In this document: one piece after another, positions 1 through 6,683 of the stretch | Layout of the letters: every line of letters begins with the position of its first letter | Numbering within the stretch: the first letter of the stretch is position 1 | Assembly (NCBI GenBank): GCA_030604345.1 | Contig: JAUVWB010000016.1 | Span: 1-12,971, forward strand | Length of the DNA: 12,971 nt | Source: Desulfofustis sp. | Lineage (GTDB): Bacteria; Desulfobacterota; Desulfobulbia; Desulfobulbales; Desulfocapsaceae | Reading direction: 5' to 3' | Position numbers and translations under genes: made by a program | The notes under the pieces: model-generated | The model's input: only the letters and a program-made list of their open reading frames with translations | Database searches by the model: none | What the model was told of the DNA's origin: nothing

Positions 1-853
1 AGTTTTTCAGTTTTTGTTCAAGCTGCTGCGATAACTTGAGGTAGACGTCCTTACCCACTTTTTCCGCCACCGGTTCGCTGCGCGCCAGCAAGGAAAGCGG
101 GGGTAGTTTCCATTCCCCTTTGGCCACCGGCTGTGCCCGGAACTCGGGATCCTGCTCGGTGGAGCCAGTCTGGCGCGGCGTCTCCTTGACCATCGGACCG
201 GTGGTCTGAACACGGATTTCCGGCTCCCGTTCCGCGGGCTTTTTAACCGGTGCGCGTCGCTGCCGCCGGTCGGTCCCGGCTATAGCCCGGCTGCTCTGCA
301 AAACCCAGGCGGGCACACGCAGCAACCACCGGCCAGCCACCAGAAGCGCCTGACCGGCCAGGCAAAGTGCCCGATAGGGGGAGAATCGTACTGCCAGCAT
401 CAACGAAATCAAGAGGAGCAGAAGCATCAGCAGTACCGTTCCGGTACCACCCAGAACGGATATGGCCAGGTGATATACGGTCCGGCCGAGAAATCCCCCT
501 GCTGTAAGCAGGGTTTCGTCATAGAGGGCAAGAGAAGACAACAATCCACAACAGGCAATGACCGCACCGCTGACCCCGAGCGTCACCTGGGGCAACCGCT
601 GAAACGTCATGGTCGGACTGAAAAACATCAACGAGGCTCCCGCCAGCAAAGCGGTCAGCAGATAGGCACCCCAGCCGGTGAAGCCGAGCAGCACCTGAGC
701 AATGACATGGCCGACTTCGCCGCACCAATTACCCGTTGTGGAGATCTGTGCAGAAAACAAACTGAGAAAGAGAAAGGTCGTGACAAAGAGACCGAAGACA
801 CCGACGAATTCCTGCCTGAAGCCGGGGTTGTTTTTATCTTGTGCGGTCGCCAT
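1..853 (-). CDS. ftsK: DNA translocase FtsK, N-terminal part (runs off the window)
   Basis: The reading frame opens at ATG 853 and stays open for 284 codons to the window edge, so the motor domain lies outside. FtsK/SpoIIIE proteins sit at the division septum and pump DNA to resolve chromosomes. The visible part fits the family: about four hydrophobic segments (near residues 15-36, 46-77, 90-110 and 125-156), then a polar, charged linker rich in Pro, Arg and Glu (about 192-245), then the phrase WKLPPLSLL at 248-256. That phrase matches the (Y/W)xLPPLxLL element that precedes the translocase core in FtsK. An in-frame TGA lies just upstream (864-866), so no earlier start is possible; a weak GGTGAG lies about 11 bases before the ATG. 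It follows nusB after 227 bases. Identity rests on topology plus this motif, since no ATPase motif is visible. Confidence 0.87.
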   Translation of the reverse strand, partial: MATAQDKNNPGFRQEFVGVFGLFVTTFLFLSLFSAQISTTGNWCGEVGHVIAQVLLGFTGWGAYLLTALLAGASLMFFSPTMTFQRLPQVTLGVSGAVIACCGLLSSLALYDETLLTAGGFLGRTVYHLAISVLGGTGTVLLMLLLLLISLMLAVRFSPYRALCLAGQALLVAGRWLLRVPAWVLQSSRAIAGTDRRQRRAPVKKPAEREPEIRVQTTGPMVKETPRQTGSTEQDPEFRAQPVAKGEWKLPPLSLLARSEPVAEKVGKDVYLKLSQQLEQKLKN

Positions 854-1080
854 AGGACGAAATACTCACCACGTTAACAGAGTTGAGCGGGAAAAGCCGG
901 CACCAGTCCGACGCCGTGACCGTCCTCCATCGCTGGTGGGCAGGATCAACGATAGCAACACTGATGGCTGGCACCTGGTTACAGGTCTACCTGCAATGGC
1001 AGGAAATTGCAAGAGAAGTCCTGCCCTTCGAGCAATGCTTTTAGCCAGAAAGGCAAATTGGGAGCAGACAGCAAAACCGG
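854..1080. other. nusB-ftsK intergenic region with two small adjacent hairpins
   Basis: No gene was recognised here. Two short perfect hairpins lie side by side: ACCTG/CAGGT (973-977 with 982-986) and CCTGC/GCAGG (990-994 with 999-1003), each with a four-base loop. Neither has a T-run, so they are not convincing terminators. I found no good promoter for ftsK, which may be read through from nusB. Confidence 0.35.
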
Positions 1081-1515
1081 TTATTCTGCCGCCACTCTCC
1101 GCTGCTGGACGGCATCGAGCACGCCGTTGATGAAAGAAGGGGAATCGTCGCTGCCGAATCGTTTGGCTATCTCCACCGCTTCGTTGATTGCCACTTGAGG
1201 CGGGACATCGGCTTGATAGATCAGCTCGAAAATACCCACACGCAGAAGATTACGGTCGGTGCCGGCAATGCGTTCCAAGCGCCAATTGGTGGCATTCTGT
1301 CTGATTATCGAGTCGATATCCTGTTTGTGTGTGAGCACGCCGCGCACCAGCTCCAGCGCATACGACCGGGATTTTCTGCTTACCTGGTAGAAGGTGCAGA
1401 AACGGGTGAAACGGTCGTCCAATGCATCGCCGGCCACGCTTTCCGGCATGCCGCCGAAATCGTCCTGAAAAAGAAATTGCAGGGCCGCTTCACGCGCTTT
1501 CCTTCGTGTACCCAT
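1081..1515 (-). CDS. nusB: Transcription antitermination factor NusB
   Basis: The 144-residue product has the usual length and layout of NusB, an all-helical RNA-binding protein that joins NusE (ribosomal protein S10) on boxA RNA to promote antitermination of rRNA transcription. The start is typical (MGTRRKAREAALQ), with the basic RRKAREAAL stretch at 4-12. The conserved core is present: NWRLERIAGTDRNLL at 77-91 and the C-terminal block INEAVEIAKRFG (110-121) followed by SPSFINGVLD (125-134). An AGGTGA about nine bases before the ATG can serve as ribosome binding site. It lies downstream of ribH, a common ribH-nusB arrangement, but a terminator-like hairpin in the 78-base gap suggests reduced or regulated read-through. 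The frame looks intact. Confidence 0.95.
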   Translation of the reverse strand: MGTRRKAREAALQFLFQDDFGGMPESVAGDALDDRFTRFCTFYQVSRKSRSYALELVRGVLTHKQDIDSIIRQNATNWRLERIAGTDRNLLRVGIFELIYQADVPPQVAINEAVEIAKRFGSDDSPSFINGVLDAVQQRRVAAE

Positions 1516-1532
1516 GACCGCCGATCACCTAT

Positions 1533-1566
1533 GAGAAAAGCCGCACCCGTTGCCCGGGATACGGCT
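1533..1566 (-). terminator. Terminator-like hairpin between ribH and nusB
   Basis: On the minus strand AGCCGTA and CCCG (one bulged T between them) pair with CGGG and TGCGGCT around a five-base loop, including one G-T pair, and the stem runs straight into TTTTCTC. It begins about 28 bases after the ribH stop. The T-tract is short, so it may be leaky and allow nusB expression. Its role is inferred from structure only. Confidence 0.5.
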
Positions 1567-1593
1567 CCGAATTCAGTTGTGGGATTTCTGTTA

Positions 1594-2058
1594 TTATAAC
1601 GATTGCAACAAGTTGGCCATCTCAATGGCAGCCACCGCCACCTCGCCGCCCTTGTTGCCGGCCTTGGTTCCGGCACGTTCGATGGCCTGTTCGATGGTCT
1701 CGGTGGTCAGAACACCGAACAGGACCGGCACGCCGGTCTCCAGGCCGGCCTGGGCGGCACCTTTGGAAACCTCGTTGACCACCACATCGAAATGAGGCGT
1801 CGCACCACGGATGACCGCGCCCAGACAGATGACCGCATCGTAGGAGCCGGTCAGCGCCAGTTTTTTTGCCACCAGAGGGATTTCAAAGGCCCCCGGAACC
1901 CGAACCACGGTGATGTTCCCGTCCTCTGCTCCGGAACGGCGCAGGCTGTCCAATGCCCCTTCCAGCAGCCGTTCGGCGATAAAGGAATTGAAACGTGAGA
2001 CGACAATACCGAATCTCTTGCCATCCGCCTTCAGGTTGCCTTCGATAGATCGTATCAT
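1594..2058 (-). CDS. ribH: 6,7-dimethyl-8-ribityllumazine synthase
   Basis: Lumazine synthase condenses 5-amino-6-ribitylamino-uracil with 3,4-dihydroxy-2-butanone 4-phosphate to give the direct precursor of riboflavin; the enzyme usually forms 60-subunit capsids or pentamers in the cytoplasm. The 154-residue product has the family length and motifs: GIVVSRFN at 17-24 (substrate pocket), RVPGAFEIP at 53-61, [14 protein letters not shown] at 80-93 with the expected catalytic histidine at His89, and the phosphate-binding GVLTTET at 115-121. AGAGGA lies about nine bases upstream of the ATG. It follows ribBA, which makes one of its two substrates, by 39 bases and precedes nusB. Nothing unusual was seen. 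Confidence 0.96.
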   Translation of the reverse strand: MIRSIEGNLKADGKRFGIVVSRFNSFIAERLLEGALDSLRRSGAEDGNITVVRVPGAFEIPLVAKKLALTGSYDAVICLGAVIRGATPHFDVVVNEVSKGAAQAGLETGVPVLFGVLTTETIEQAIERAGTKAGNKGGEVAVAAIEMANLLQSL

Positions 2059-2097
2059 TACTGCCTGTTCCTCTTTTTGTGAACCGATTGCCGGCCG

Positions 2098-3306
2098 CTA
2101 TTTGACCTGGATCAGGTGCCCCATGCGATCCCGCTTGCACAACAGATATTCCTTATTGTCCTTTCCGGGAGTCATTTCGATGGGCACACGATCCACCACT
2201 TCGATGCCATACCCTTCGAGACCGACGATCTTTTTCGGATTGTTGGTCATCATCGCCATCTTGGTGACCCCCAGGTCCCGCAAGATCTGGGCACCGATGC
2301 CGTAATCGCGCAGATCAGCCTTGAAGCCCAGTTTCAGGTTGGCCTCGACGGTATCCACGCCTTCCTCGTCCTGGAGCTTGTAGGCCCTGATCTTGTTAAT
2401 CAGACCAATCCCACGCCCCTCCTGGCGCATGTAGAGCACGATGCCGCTGCCTTCCTTGTCGATCATCCGCATCGCCGCTTCCAATTGACCGCCACAGTCG
2501 CAGCGGGAGGATCCGAAGACATCGCCGGTCAGACACTCCGAATGAACCCGGACCAAGACCCGGGAATCGGGGTGGATCTCTCCTTTTACCAGGGCGATAT
2601 GCTCCAGGTCGTCCACGTCGTTCTGGTAGACGATGGCGGTAAATTCTCCGGCATGCTCGGTCGGTATCCGAGCCTCAGCCACGCGGTGTACCAGCTTATC
2701 CCGGTGCAACCGGTAGGCGACCAGATCGGCGATGGTGGCGATCTTGAGATCATGCTTCTGGGCAAACAGCTCCAGGTCGGGCATACGGGCCATGGTGCCG
2801 TCGTCCTTCATGATTTCACAGATCACCCCGGCAGTGCGCAGGCCGGCCAGGCGGGCGAGATCGACGGAGCCCTCGGTTTGCCCGGTGCGGACCAGGACGC
2901 CGCCGTCCTTGGCCCGCAGCGGAAAGATGTGGCCCGGGCTGACGATATCGTGCGGCGTGGCGTTGACCGCCACGGCGGCCTGAATGGTGCGGGCCCGATC
3001 GGCTGCTGAGATGCCGGTCGTCACACCGGTTCGCGCCTCGATACTGACGGTGAAACCGGTTCCGTACGGCGACTGGTTATTGACCACCATCATCGGGAGA
3101 CGCAGCTGCTCGACTATGTCCCCGCTCAAGGTCAGGCAGATCAACCCCCGACCGTGCGTGGCCATGAAATTCACCGCCTCGGCCGTTACCGCCTCGGCGG
3201 CCATACAGAGATCTCCTTCATTCTCGCGATCCTCGTCATCCACAAGAATGATCATCTTGCCGGCCCGAATATCCTTTATCACCTCTTCAATGGGACTGAC
3301 TGCCAT
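2098..3306 (-). CDS. ribBA: Bifunctional DHBP synthase / GTP cyclohydrolase II
   Basis: This 402-residue fusion supplies both entry points to riboflavin. The N-terminal half (about 1-202, RibB) converts ribulose 5-phosphate to dihydroxybutanone phosphate, and the C-terminal half (about 208-400, RibA) opens GTP. RibB shows the acidic metal-binding DDEDRENEGD at 23-32, a histidine-containing THGRG at 50-54 and RAKDGGVLVRTGQTEGSVDL at 131-150. RibA shows the zinc cysteines Cys258, Cys269 and Cys271 in the normal C-x10-C-x-C spacing, RQEGRGIGL at 294-302, and GIGAQILRDLG at 336-346. Both halves look catalytically complete. GAGAGG lies a few bases before the ATG. The gene follows ribE by 34 bases and precedes ribH by 39. 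It makes both precursor branches, but the deaminase/reductase RibD needed between them is not encoded in this window. Confidence 0.97.
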   Translation of the reverse strand: MAVSPIEEVIKDIRAGKMIILVDDEDRENEGDLCMAAEAVTAEAVNFMATHGRGLICLTLSGDIVEQLRLPMMVVNNQSPYGTGFTVSIEARTGVTTGISAADRARTIQAAVAVNATPHDIVSPGHIFPLRAKDGGVLVRTGQTEGSVDLARLAGLRTAGVICEIMKDDGTMARMPDLELFAQKHDLKIATIADLVAYRLHRDKLVHRVAEARIPTEHAGEFTAIVYQNDVDDLEHIALVKGEIHPDSRVLVRVHSECLTGDVFGSSRCDCGGQLEAAMRMIDKEGSGIVLYMRQEGRGIGLINKIRAYKLQDEEGVDTVEANLKLGFKADLRDYGIGAQILRDLGVTKMAMMTNNPKKIVGLEGYGIEVVDRVPIEMTPGKDNKEYLLCKRDRMGHLIQVK

Positions 3307-3340
3307 AACCTCTCACACCTGTTCTGCTTGTTTCGCAAGC

Positions 3341-3991
3341 TTATAAAAAACCCTTCTCGGCAAGAAACGACGGACTGATGCCCGATCCTACCGACGGACC
3401 GCTCCGACCCTGGAGCAATTTCTCCACGTACTTGCCGATAACCTCGACCTCGACATTGACGGTGCCCCCGACCCTCAAGCTACCCAGCGTGGTCGCCTGC
3501 ATCGTGTGCGGGATGATGGAGACGGAGAAGCGCCCCGGCCCACACTGGTTGACAGTCAAACTGATACCGTCGATGGCTATGGAACCTTTTTCGATTATAT
3601 ACCGATCCAACTCACGCGGCACGGAAAAACTCAGAATGGTAAAATCCCCCTGCCGCCTCGTTTCTGCTAGCCTGCCGAGACAATCCACATGACCGGAGAC
3701 CAGATGACCGCCGAGCCTGTCGGAAAGCCGCAAGGCCCGCTCCAGGTTGACAAGATTCCCCATCGCCAGGTGGGCAAGGGTCGTCCGCGACAAGGTTTCC
3801 GGAGATATGTCGGCGGAGAATCGATGGGGGCCGATCTCGTAGGCGGTGAGGCAGACCCCGTTGACCGCCACCGATTCGCCTTCCTCCGGATCGGACAAAA
3901 CGAATGAGGTGCGAAAATCGCAGGACACGCCGCCTCCGGCCGACCGTCGGCCGATAATCGTCCCTGTGCCCTGGATGATCCCGGTGAACAT
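3341..3991 (-). CDS. ribE: Riboflavin synthase, alpha subunit
   Basis: Riboflavin synthase dismutates two lumazine molecules into riboflavin and a recycled pyrimidine. The 216-residue protein contains the two tandem lumazine-binding barrels of the family: repeat one begins MFTGII (1-6) and carries VAVNGVCLT (41-49); repeat two begins near residue 98 and carries IAIDGISLTV (138-147). The stretch GHLVSGHVD (95-103) at the junction is typical. A C-terminal tail of about 25 residues follows the second barrel. The ATG is three bases after the stop of the upstream TPR gene, and the ribosome binding site (GGTTGAGTGA) lies in that gene's last codons, so translation is probably coupled. It is the first riboflavin gene of this run. 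It is named ribE here; some organisms call the same enzyme RibC. Confidence 0.95.
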   Translation of the reverse strand: MFTGIIQGTGTIIGRRSAGGGVSCDFRTSFVLSDPEEGESVAVNGVCLTAYEIGPHRFSADISPETLSRTTLAHLAMGNLVNLERALRLSDRLGGHLVSGHVDCLGRLAETRRQGDFTILSFSVPRELDRYIIEKGSIAIDGISLTVNQCGPGRFSVSIIPHTMQATTLGSLRVGGTVNVEVEVIGKYVEKLLQGRSGPSVGSGISPSFLAEKGFL

Positions 3992-3994
3992 TTG

Positions 3995-4597
3995 TCACTC
4001 AACCTGCGCCGCCAGTTCGTTGGCCCGCCGACGCAGGGCCTCGGCTATGTTGCTGTGCCCGAAATTGGCATGGATCGAGGCGGCGGTGCGCAACGCATCG
4101 GCAGCCCTTCCCGGCTCTTTGGCAAGGATATAGATATCAGCCATCTGCTCGAGTATTTCCACCGATCCCTTCGGGTTATTGTTTCGCTGGTAACTGTCGA
4201 GCAGGTCCAAACACTGATCCAGAGCCGCCCGGTAATCCCCCTTGCCTTTGTGTACCTCCACAAACTGACGAGACAGGGTCAGCAGACTCATGCCATCGCC
4301 CTGTTCCTGGCAGATATCCCAGGCGCGCCGGTAATGAAGCACCGCTTTGTCGTACTGCTTCTGCTGCAGACAGACATGCCCCAGTTGGTTGGACGCGTTG
4401 GCGATGCCGGCTTGATCACCGGCTTGTTCAAAACCGCGCAACGCATTGTGCAGCGACACCGCCGCCATGGTTGCTTCACCGCGCTCCACGTAACCGCGAC
4501 CTTCTTCGAAATCCAGTTGCGCCTGGCTTTTGTTCTCTTTCTGCTCCGCGCCGGTTGCCGGTGCGATCGTATCGATTGGTTGAATCGGATTGCTCAT
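3995..4597 (-). CDS. TPR-repeat protein upstream of ribE
   Basis: This is a 200-residue helical repeat protein of unknown job. After a polar, probably disordered N-terminus (1-25) it shows degenerate tetratricopeptide-type helix pairs: around 26-60 (FEEGRGYVERGEATMAAVSL), 66-100 (ASNQLGHVCLQQKQYDKAVL), 106-139 and 146-180, ending in a charged helix. Tyr/Ala/Gly spacing is TPR-like, though loops are longer than in the classic 34-residue unit, as in repeats that bind partner proteins. No signal peptide or membrane segment is seen, so a cytoplasmic scaffold is likely. Its ATG overlaps the stop of the HEAT gene (ATGA), and ribE begins three bases after its own stop. That coupling suggests the repeat proteins are made in step with riboflavin enzymes, but does not show that they act on them. 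Confidence 0.82.
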   Translation of the reverse strand: MSNPIQPIDTIAPATGAEQKENKSQAQLDFEEGRGYVERGEATMAAVSLHNALRGFEQAGDQAGIANASNQLGHVCLQQKQYDKAVLHYRRAWDICQEQGDGMSLLTLSRQFVEVHKGKGDYRAALDQCLDLLDSYQRNNNPKGSVEILEQMADIYILAKEPGRAADALRTAASIHANFGHSNIAEALRRRANELAAQVE

Positions 4598-5733
4598 GCG
4601 TTTCCTTTCTGTATCTGCTGAATCTTTTCCACCGCTTTGGCCGCCTGCTCAGCCACCGTGGTCGGGACAGGGGTCCCGTCTTCCCAGATGACCAGCCCGG
4701 CCTGATCGTTGTGCAGGCCGAGCAGTTGCATGCTCGCCTCCGTGGCTCCCAACCGCCCGAGCAACCGGGCCGCCTGCCCGCGAACTTCGGCCTGTTCGTG
4801 CTGCAGCATCGGGAATAACCCGTAAAACGGGAGCTTCCGCACCAGATCGGGACGTTTTCCGGCAATTTCCCCCAGCGCCCAGATCGCCTGAACCCTGGTG
4901 GATTCGTTGCCAATGAACCCCGGCAGGTACTGGGTGAAGGCACCAAAGATATCAGGCCGAGCGGCAACCACGGCGCCAATGGTTTCAATCATGCCCCAAG
5001 GTGTTGCCGCCGAATCGTATCCTGCCTCGAACATCCGGTGCAGCAATTCTGAAACCTGTCCCGGGTCGCGGGTTGCCACCCGGGACGAAACCCGACCGAT
5101 CAACATCGCCGTCCTCCAGCGATTGTCGGAATCACCGTCATAGAGGAGTCGCTGCACCAGACGCAACGCCTTGCGATCGTCCAGACACAACGCCACCAGC
5201 CCATCCTCGTCGCCGATTTCGGCCAAATGGCGAACCAGTTTCTTATCGGCCCGACGACGCTCTCGGTCTGCTTTCGGCAGTGGTTCCTCAGGGGGGGCGG
5301 AGAAACCGGTTGCCGCCGAGACGGTGGCGACGGTCTCGTCCGTTTTTTGTCGCAAGCGTTCGGCGATCTCCGATATCTCACGGTGAAGACGAACAAAATA
5401 GAGAACCCCGCGAACCGACCGCCCCTCCATGGTGCCGGCGGTAATGACCTGATGGGTCTGTTCGTCGTAATTCTCTATTCGACCGGTCAGATAATCTTCC
5501 TCGGGCAGCAACTCCCAGGCCAGGTCGCTATTGTCGCCGCAGGCATAGACCAAGGTTTCAACCAGTGCCGCACCGATATTATGCCCCGTCGGATCACATG
5601 AATAGACGGCGCCGCATTGACACCTGCCCACGTTGAATTCAGTCATCTTACGGTTCGGCAGGTCGGCAGCGGGCGCCACGGTTTGACCGCAGAAAGGGCA
5701 CCACGGCTTTTTAACCACCAGTTTATGCATCAT
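4594..5733 (-). CDS. Zinc-ribbon and HEAT-repeat protein (possibly DVU0298-like)
   Basis: The 379-residue product has two parts. The N-terminus carries paired cysteines, Cys12/Cys15 (CPFC) and Cys38/Cys40 (CQC), with Cys46 close by, which looks like a zinc-ribbon. After a middle region (50-130) and a charged linker (about 145-165) come HEAT-type helical repeats from about 165 to 340, for example VQAIWALGEIAGKRPDLV at 281-298 and VRGQAARLLGRLGATEAS at 317-334. Such proteins usually hold other macromolecules, and no enzyme motif is visible. I think it resembles the protein family named after DVU0298 of Desulfovibrio vulgaris, but that is from memory. Two adjacent ATGs (5733 and 5730) follow a GAGAG at about eight bases; I chose the first. 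It lies 34 bases after the first TPR gene and overlaps the second one by four bases. Confidence 0.8.
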   Translation of the reverse strand: MMHKLVVKKPWCPFCGQTVAPAADLPNRKMTEFNVGRCQCGAVYSCDPTGHNIGAALVETLVYACGDNSDLAWELLPEEDYLTGRIENYDEQTHQVITAGTMEGRSVRGVLYFVRLHREISEIAERLRQKTDETVATVSAATGFSAPPEEPLPKADRERRRADKKLVRHLAEIGDEDGLVALCLDDRKALRLVQRLLYDGDSDNRWRTAMLIGRVSSRVATRDPGQVSELLHRMFEAGYDSAATPWGMIETIGAVVAARPDIFGAFTQYLPGFIGNESTRVQAIWALGEIAGKRPDLVRKLPFYGLFPMLQHEQAEVRGQAARLLGRLGATEASMQLLGLHNDQAGLVIWEDGTPVPTTVAEQAAKAVEKIQQIQKGNA

Positions 5734-5767
5734 CGGAGTACTCTCTTATCGTCCGACTCGAAGGTGA

Positions 5768-6397
5768 TCATGCCAGCTTTTCCTGCAATCTGGCAACAAA
5801 ATTCGGGTCGACCGAATAGCCGAGTTCCCGGGCTTTTTCCATGTGTTTCTGCGCCTCGGCATACCGTTCGCTGAAATAGAGGGCAACCGCCAGGTTGTTA
5901 TGGGCCAGCGGCGATTCGCTGTCGAGTTCGAGACCTTTTTGCGCCGCCTCCAGGGCTCGCTCGTCGTCCCCTTTCATGGTCAGCACCGATGTCAAATTGA
6001 GCCATACCGTTGCCAACTTGGCGTCAATGCTGATGGCTTTCCGGTAATGCTCGATGGCGATATCGAGTTCGCTGTTCTGCTGGGCGATCAACCCGAGGTT
6101 GGCATACGCCTGGGCGGCTCGGGGATTGACCGACAACGCCTTTTTGTTGAGATCTTCAGCGATTTTCAGCTGGCCCTGGCCGAAGTAGATGGCGCCCAGA
6201 TTGATCATGCTCTCGGTGGATTGGGGGTCGAGTTCGATCGCCTTGCGCAGGCAGGCAATCGCCTCGTCGATGCGACCGGCCTTCATGTAGACTAGTCCGA
6301 GATGGTGTTGCGCCATGACGTTTTCCGGAAATTCGGCAACCGTCTTTTCCATTTCGGCGATAACCGCCGCCAAATCTTCTTTCAACTGCTCTGCCAT
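5768..6397 (-). CDS. TPR-repeat protein with five canonical repeats
   Basis: This 209-residue protein is made almost wholly of regular 34-residue tetratricopeptide repeats, at about 26-59, 60-93, 94-127, 128-161 and 162-195, after a capping helix (5-22). Each shows the usual pattern, for example LGLVYMKAGRIDEAIACLRK (33-52) and ANLGLIAQQNSELDIAIEHY (99-118), with small residues at the helix crossings and Pro or Asp-Ala turns. No signal peptide is present. TPR arrays bind partner proteins; the partner is not visible here. GAGGG lies six bases before the ATG. It is the first large gene after the promoter at 6623-6650, so it heads a run that continues through the HEAT gene into the riboflavin genes. 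Confidence 0.88.
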   Translation of the reverse strand: MAEQLKEDLAAVIAEMEKTVAEFPENVMAQHHLGLVYMKAGRIDEAIACLRKAIELDPQSTESMINLGAIYFGQGQLKIAEDLNKKALSVNPRAAQAYANLGLIAQQNSELDIAIEHYRKAISIDAKLATVWLNLTSVLTMKGDDERALEAAQKGLELDSESPLAHNNLAVALYFSERYAEAQKHMEKARELGYSVDPNFVARLQEKLA

Positions 6398-6616
6398 AGA
6401 TATCCCTCACCAGGAATGGTATTTGATTCGATGGGTTCGACCGGTGGGTACCACGTCAAAACTCCCGAAAGCCGCGGCCGTCTCCCCGCATCTCGACACG
6501 TTCTCACGCCTCTGCCGACACATGCGATCGACCTCGATCAGGGTAGAACCTGACGGAATTTCCTTCGACGGTCGCAACCGTTTTGAACAAACTGACGTGG
6601 TGGCACAAACTTTTGC
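6398..6616 (-). other. 219-base leader upstream of the TPR-HEAT-TPR-rib run
   Basis: The interval from the predicted transcription start to the first TPR gene is long for a leader. It contains a small hairpin CGGT-TGCG-ACCG, a 14-base inverted repeat GATCGA-CC-TCGATC on the plus strand (6526-6539), and a short reading frame with a good ribosome binding site. I looked for the conserved core of the FMN riboswitch, expected before riboflavin genes, and did not find it. No other riboswitch class was recognised. Confidence 0.4.
6407..6523 (-). CDS. Possible small leader ORF (38 residues)
   Basis: A 38-codon frame opens at ATG 6523, with GAGGT seven bases upstream, and closes with TGA nine bases before the ATG of the first TPR gene. 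The product (beginning MCRQRRENV) is basic and has no membrane segment or recognisable motif. The well-placed ribosome binding site and the position of the stop beside the next gene would suit a leader peptide or translational coupling. Short frames like this also occur by chance in GC-rich DNA, so I treat it only as a candidate. Confidence 0.22.
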   Translation of the reverse strand: MCRQRRENVSRCGETAAAFGSFDVVPTGRTHRIKYHSW

Positions 6617-6622
6617 GGCAAC

Positions 6623-6650
6623 AATATAGACACTTGCCGACCACTTTCAA
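6623..6650 (-). promoter_or_regulatory. Sigma70-type promoter for the TPR-HEAT-TPR-rib run
   Basis: On the minus strand TTGAAA (6650-6645) and TATATT (6628-6623) are separated by 16 bases, both close to consensus. The predicted transcription start is near 6616. It lies between the ribF stop and the first TPR gene, which indicates that this run can be transcribed independently of ribF. Confidence 0.6.
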
Positions 6651-6683
6651 GGACAAAACGATAAACAATGGAAAATCGAGCCA

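Noticed and set aside
470..877. Plus-strand frame of 135 codons at the left end
   Set aside because: It opposes the ftsK membrane domain, which has sensible hydrophobic segments and a family motif; the plus-strand product is polar and repetitive without a domain.
2116..3009. Long plus-strand open frame of 297 codons
   Set aside because: It lies wholly antisense to ribBA, whose both domains have all expected motifs. The product is a GC-rich shadow with no recognisable domain.
6398..6616. FMN riboswitch before the riboflavin genes
   Set aside because: The conserved AGGGTGAAATTCCC-like and related core segments are not present in the leader. A covariance-model scan would settle this.
6602..6616. 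Sigma54-like TGGCAC...TTTGC on the plus strand
   Set aside because: The GG-to-GC spacing is one base too long and no plus-strand gene follows for nearly 1.2 kb.
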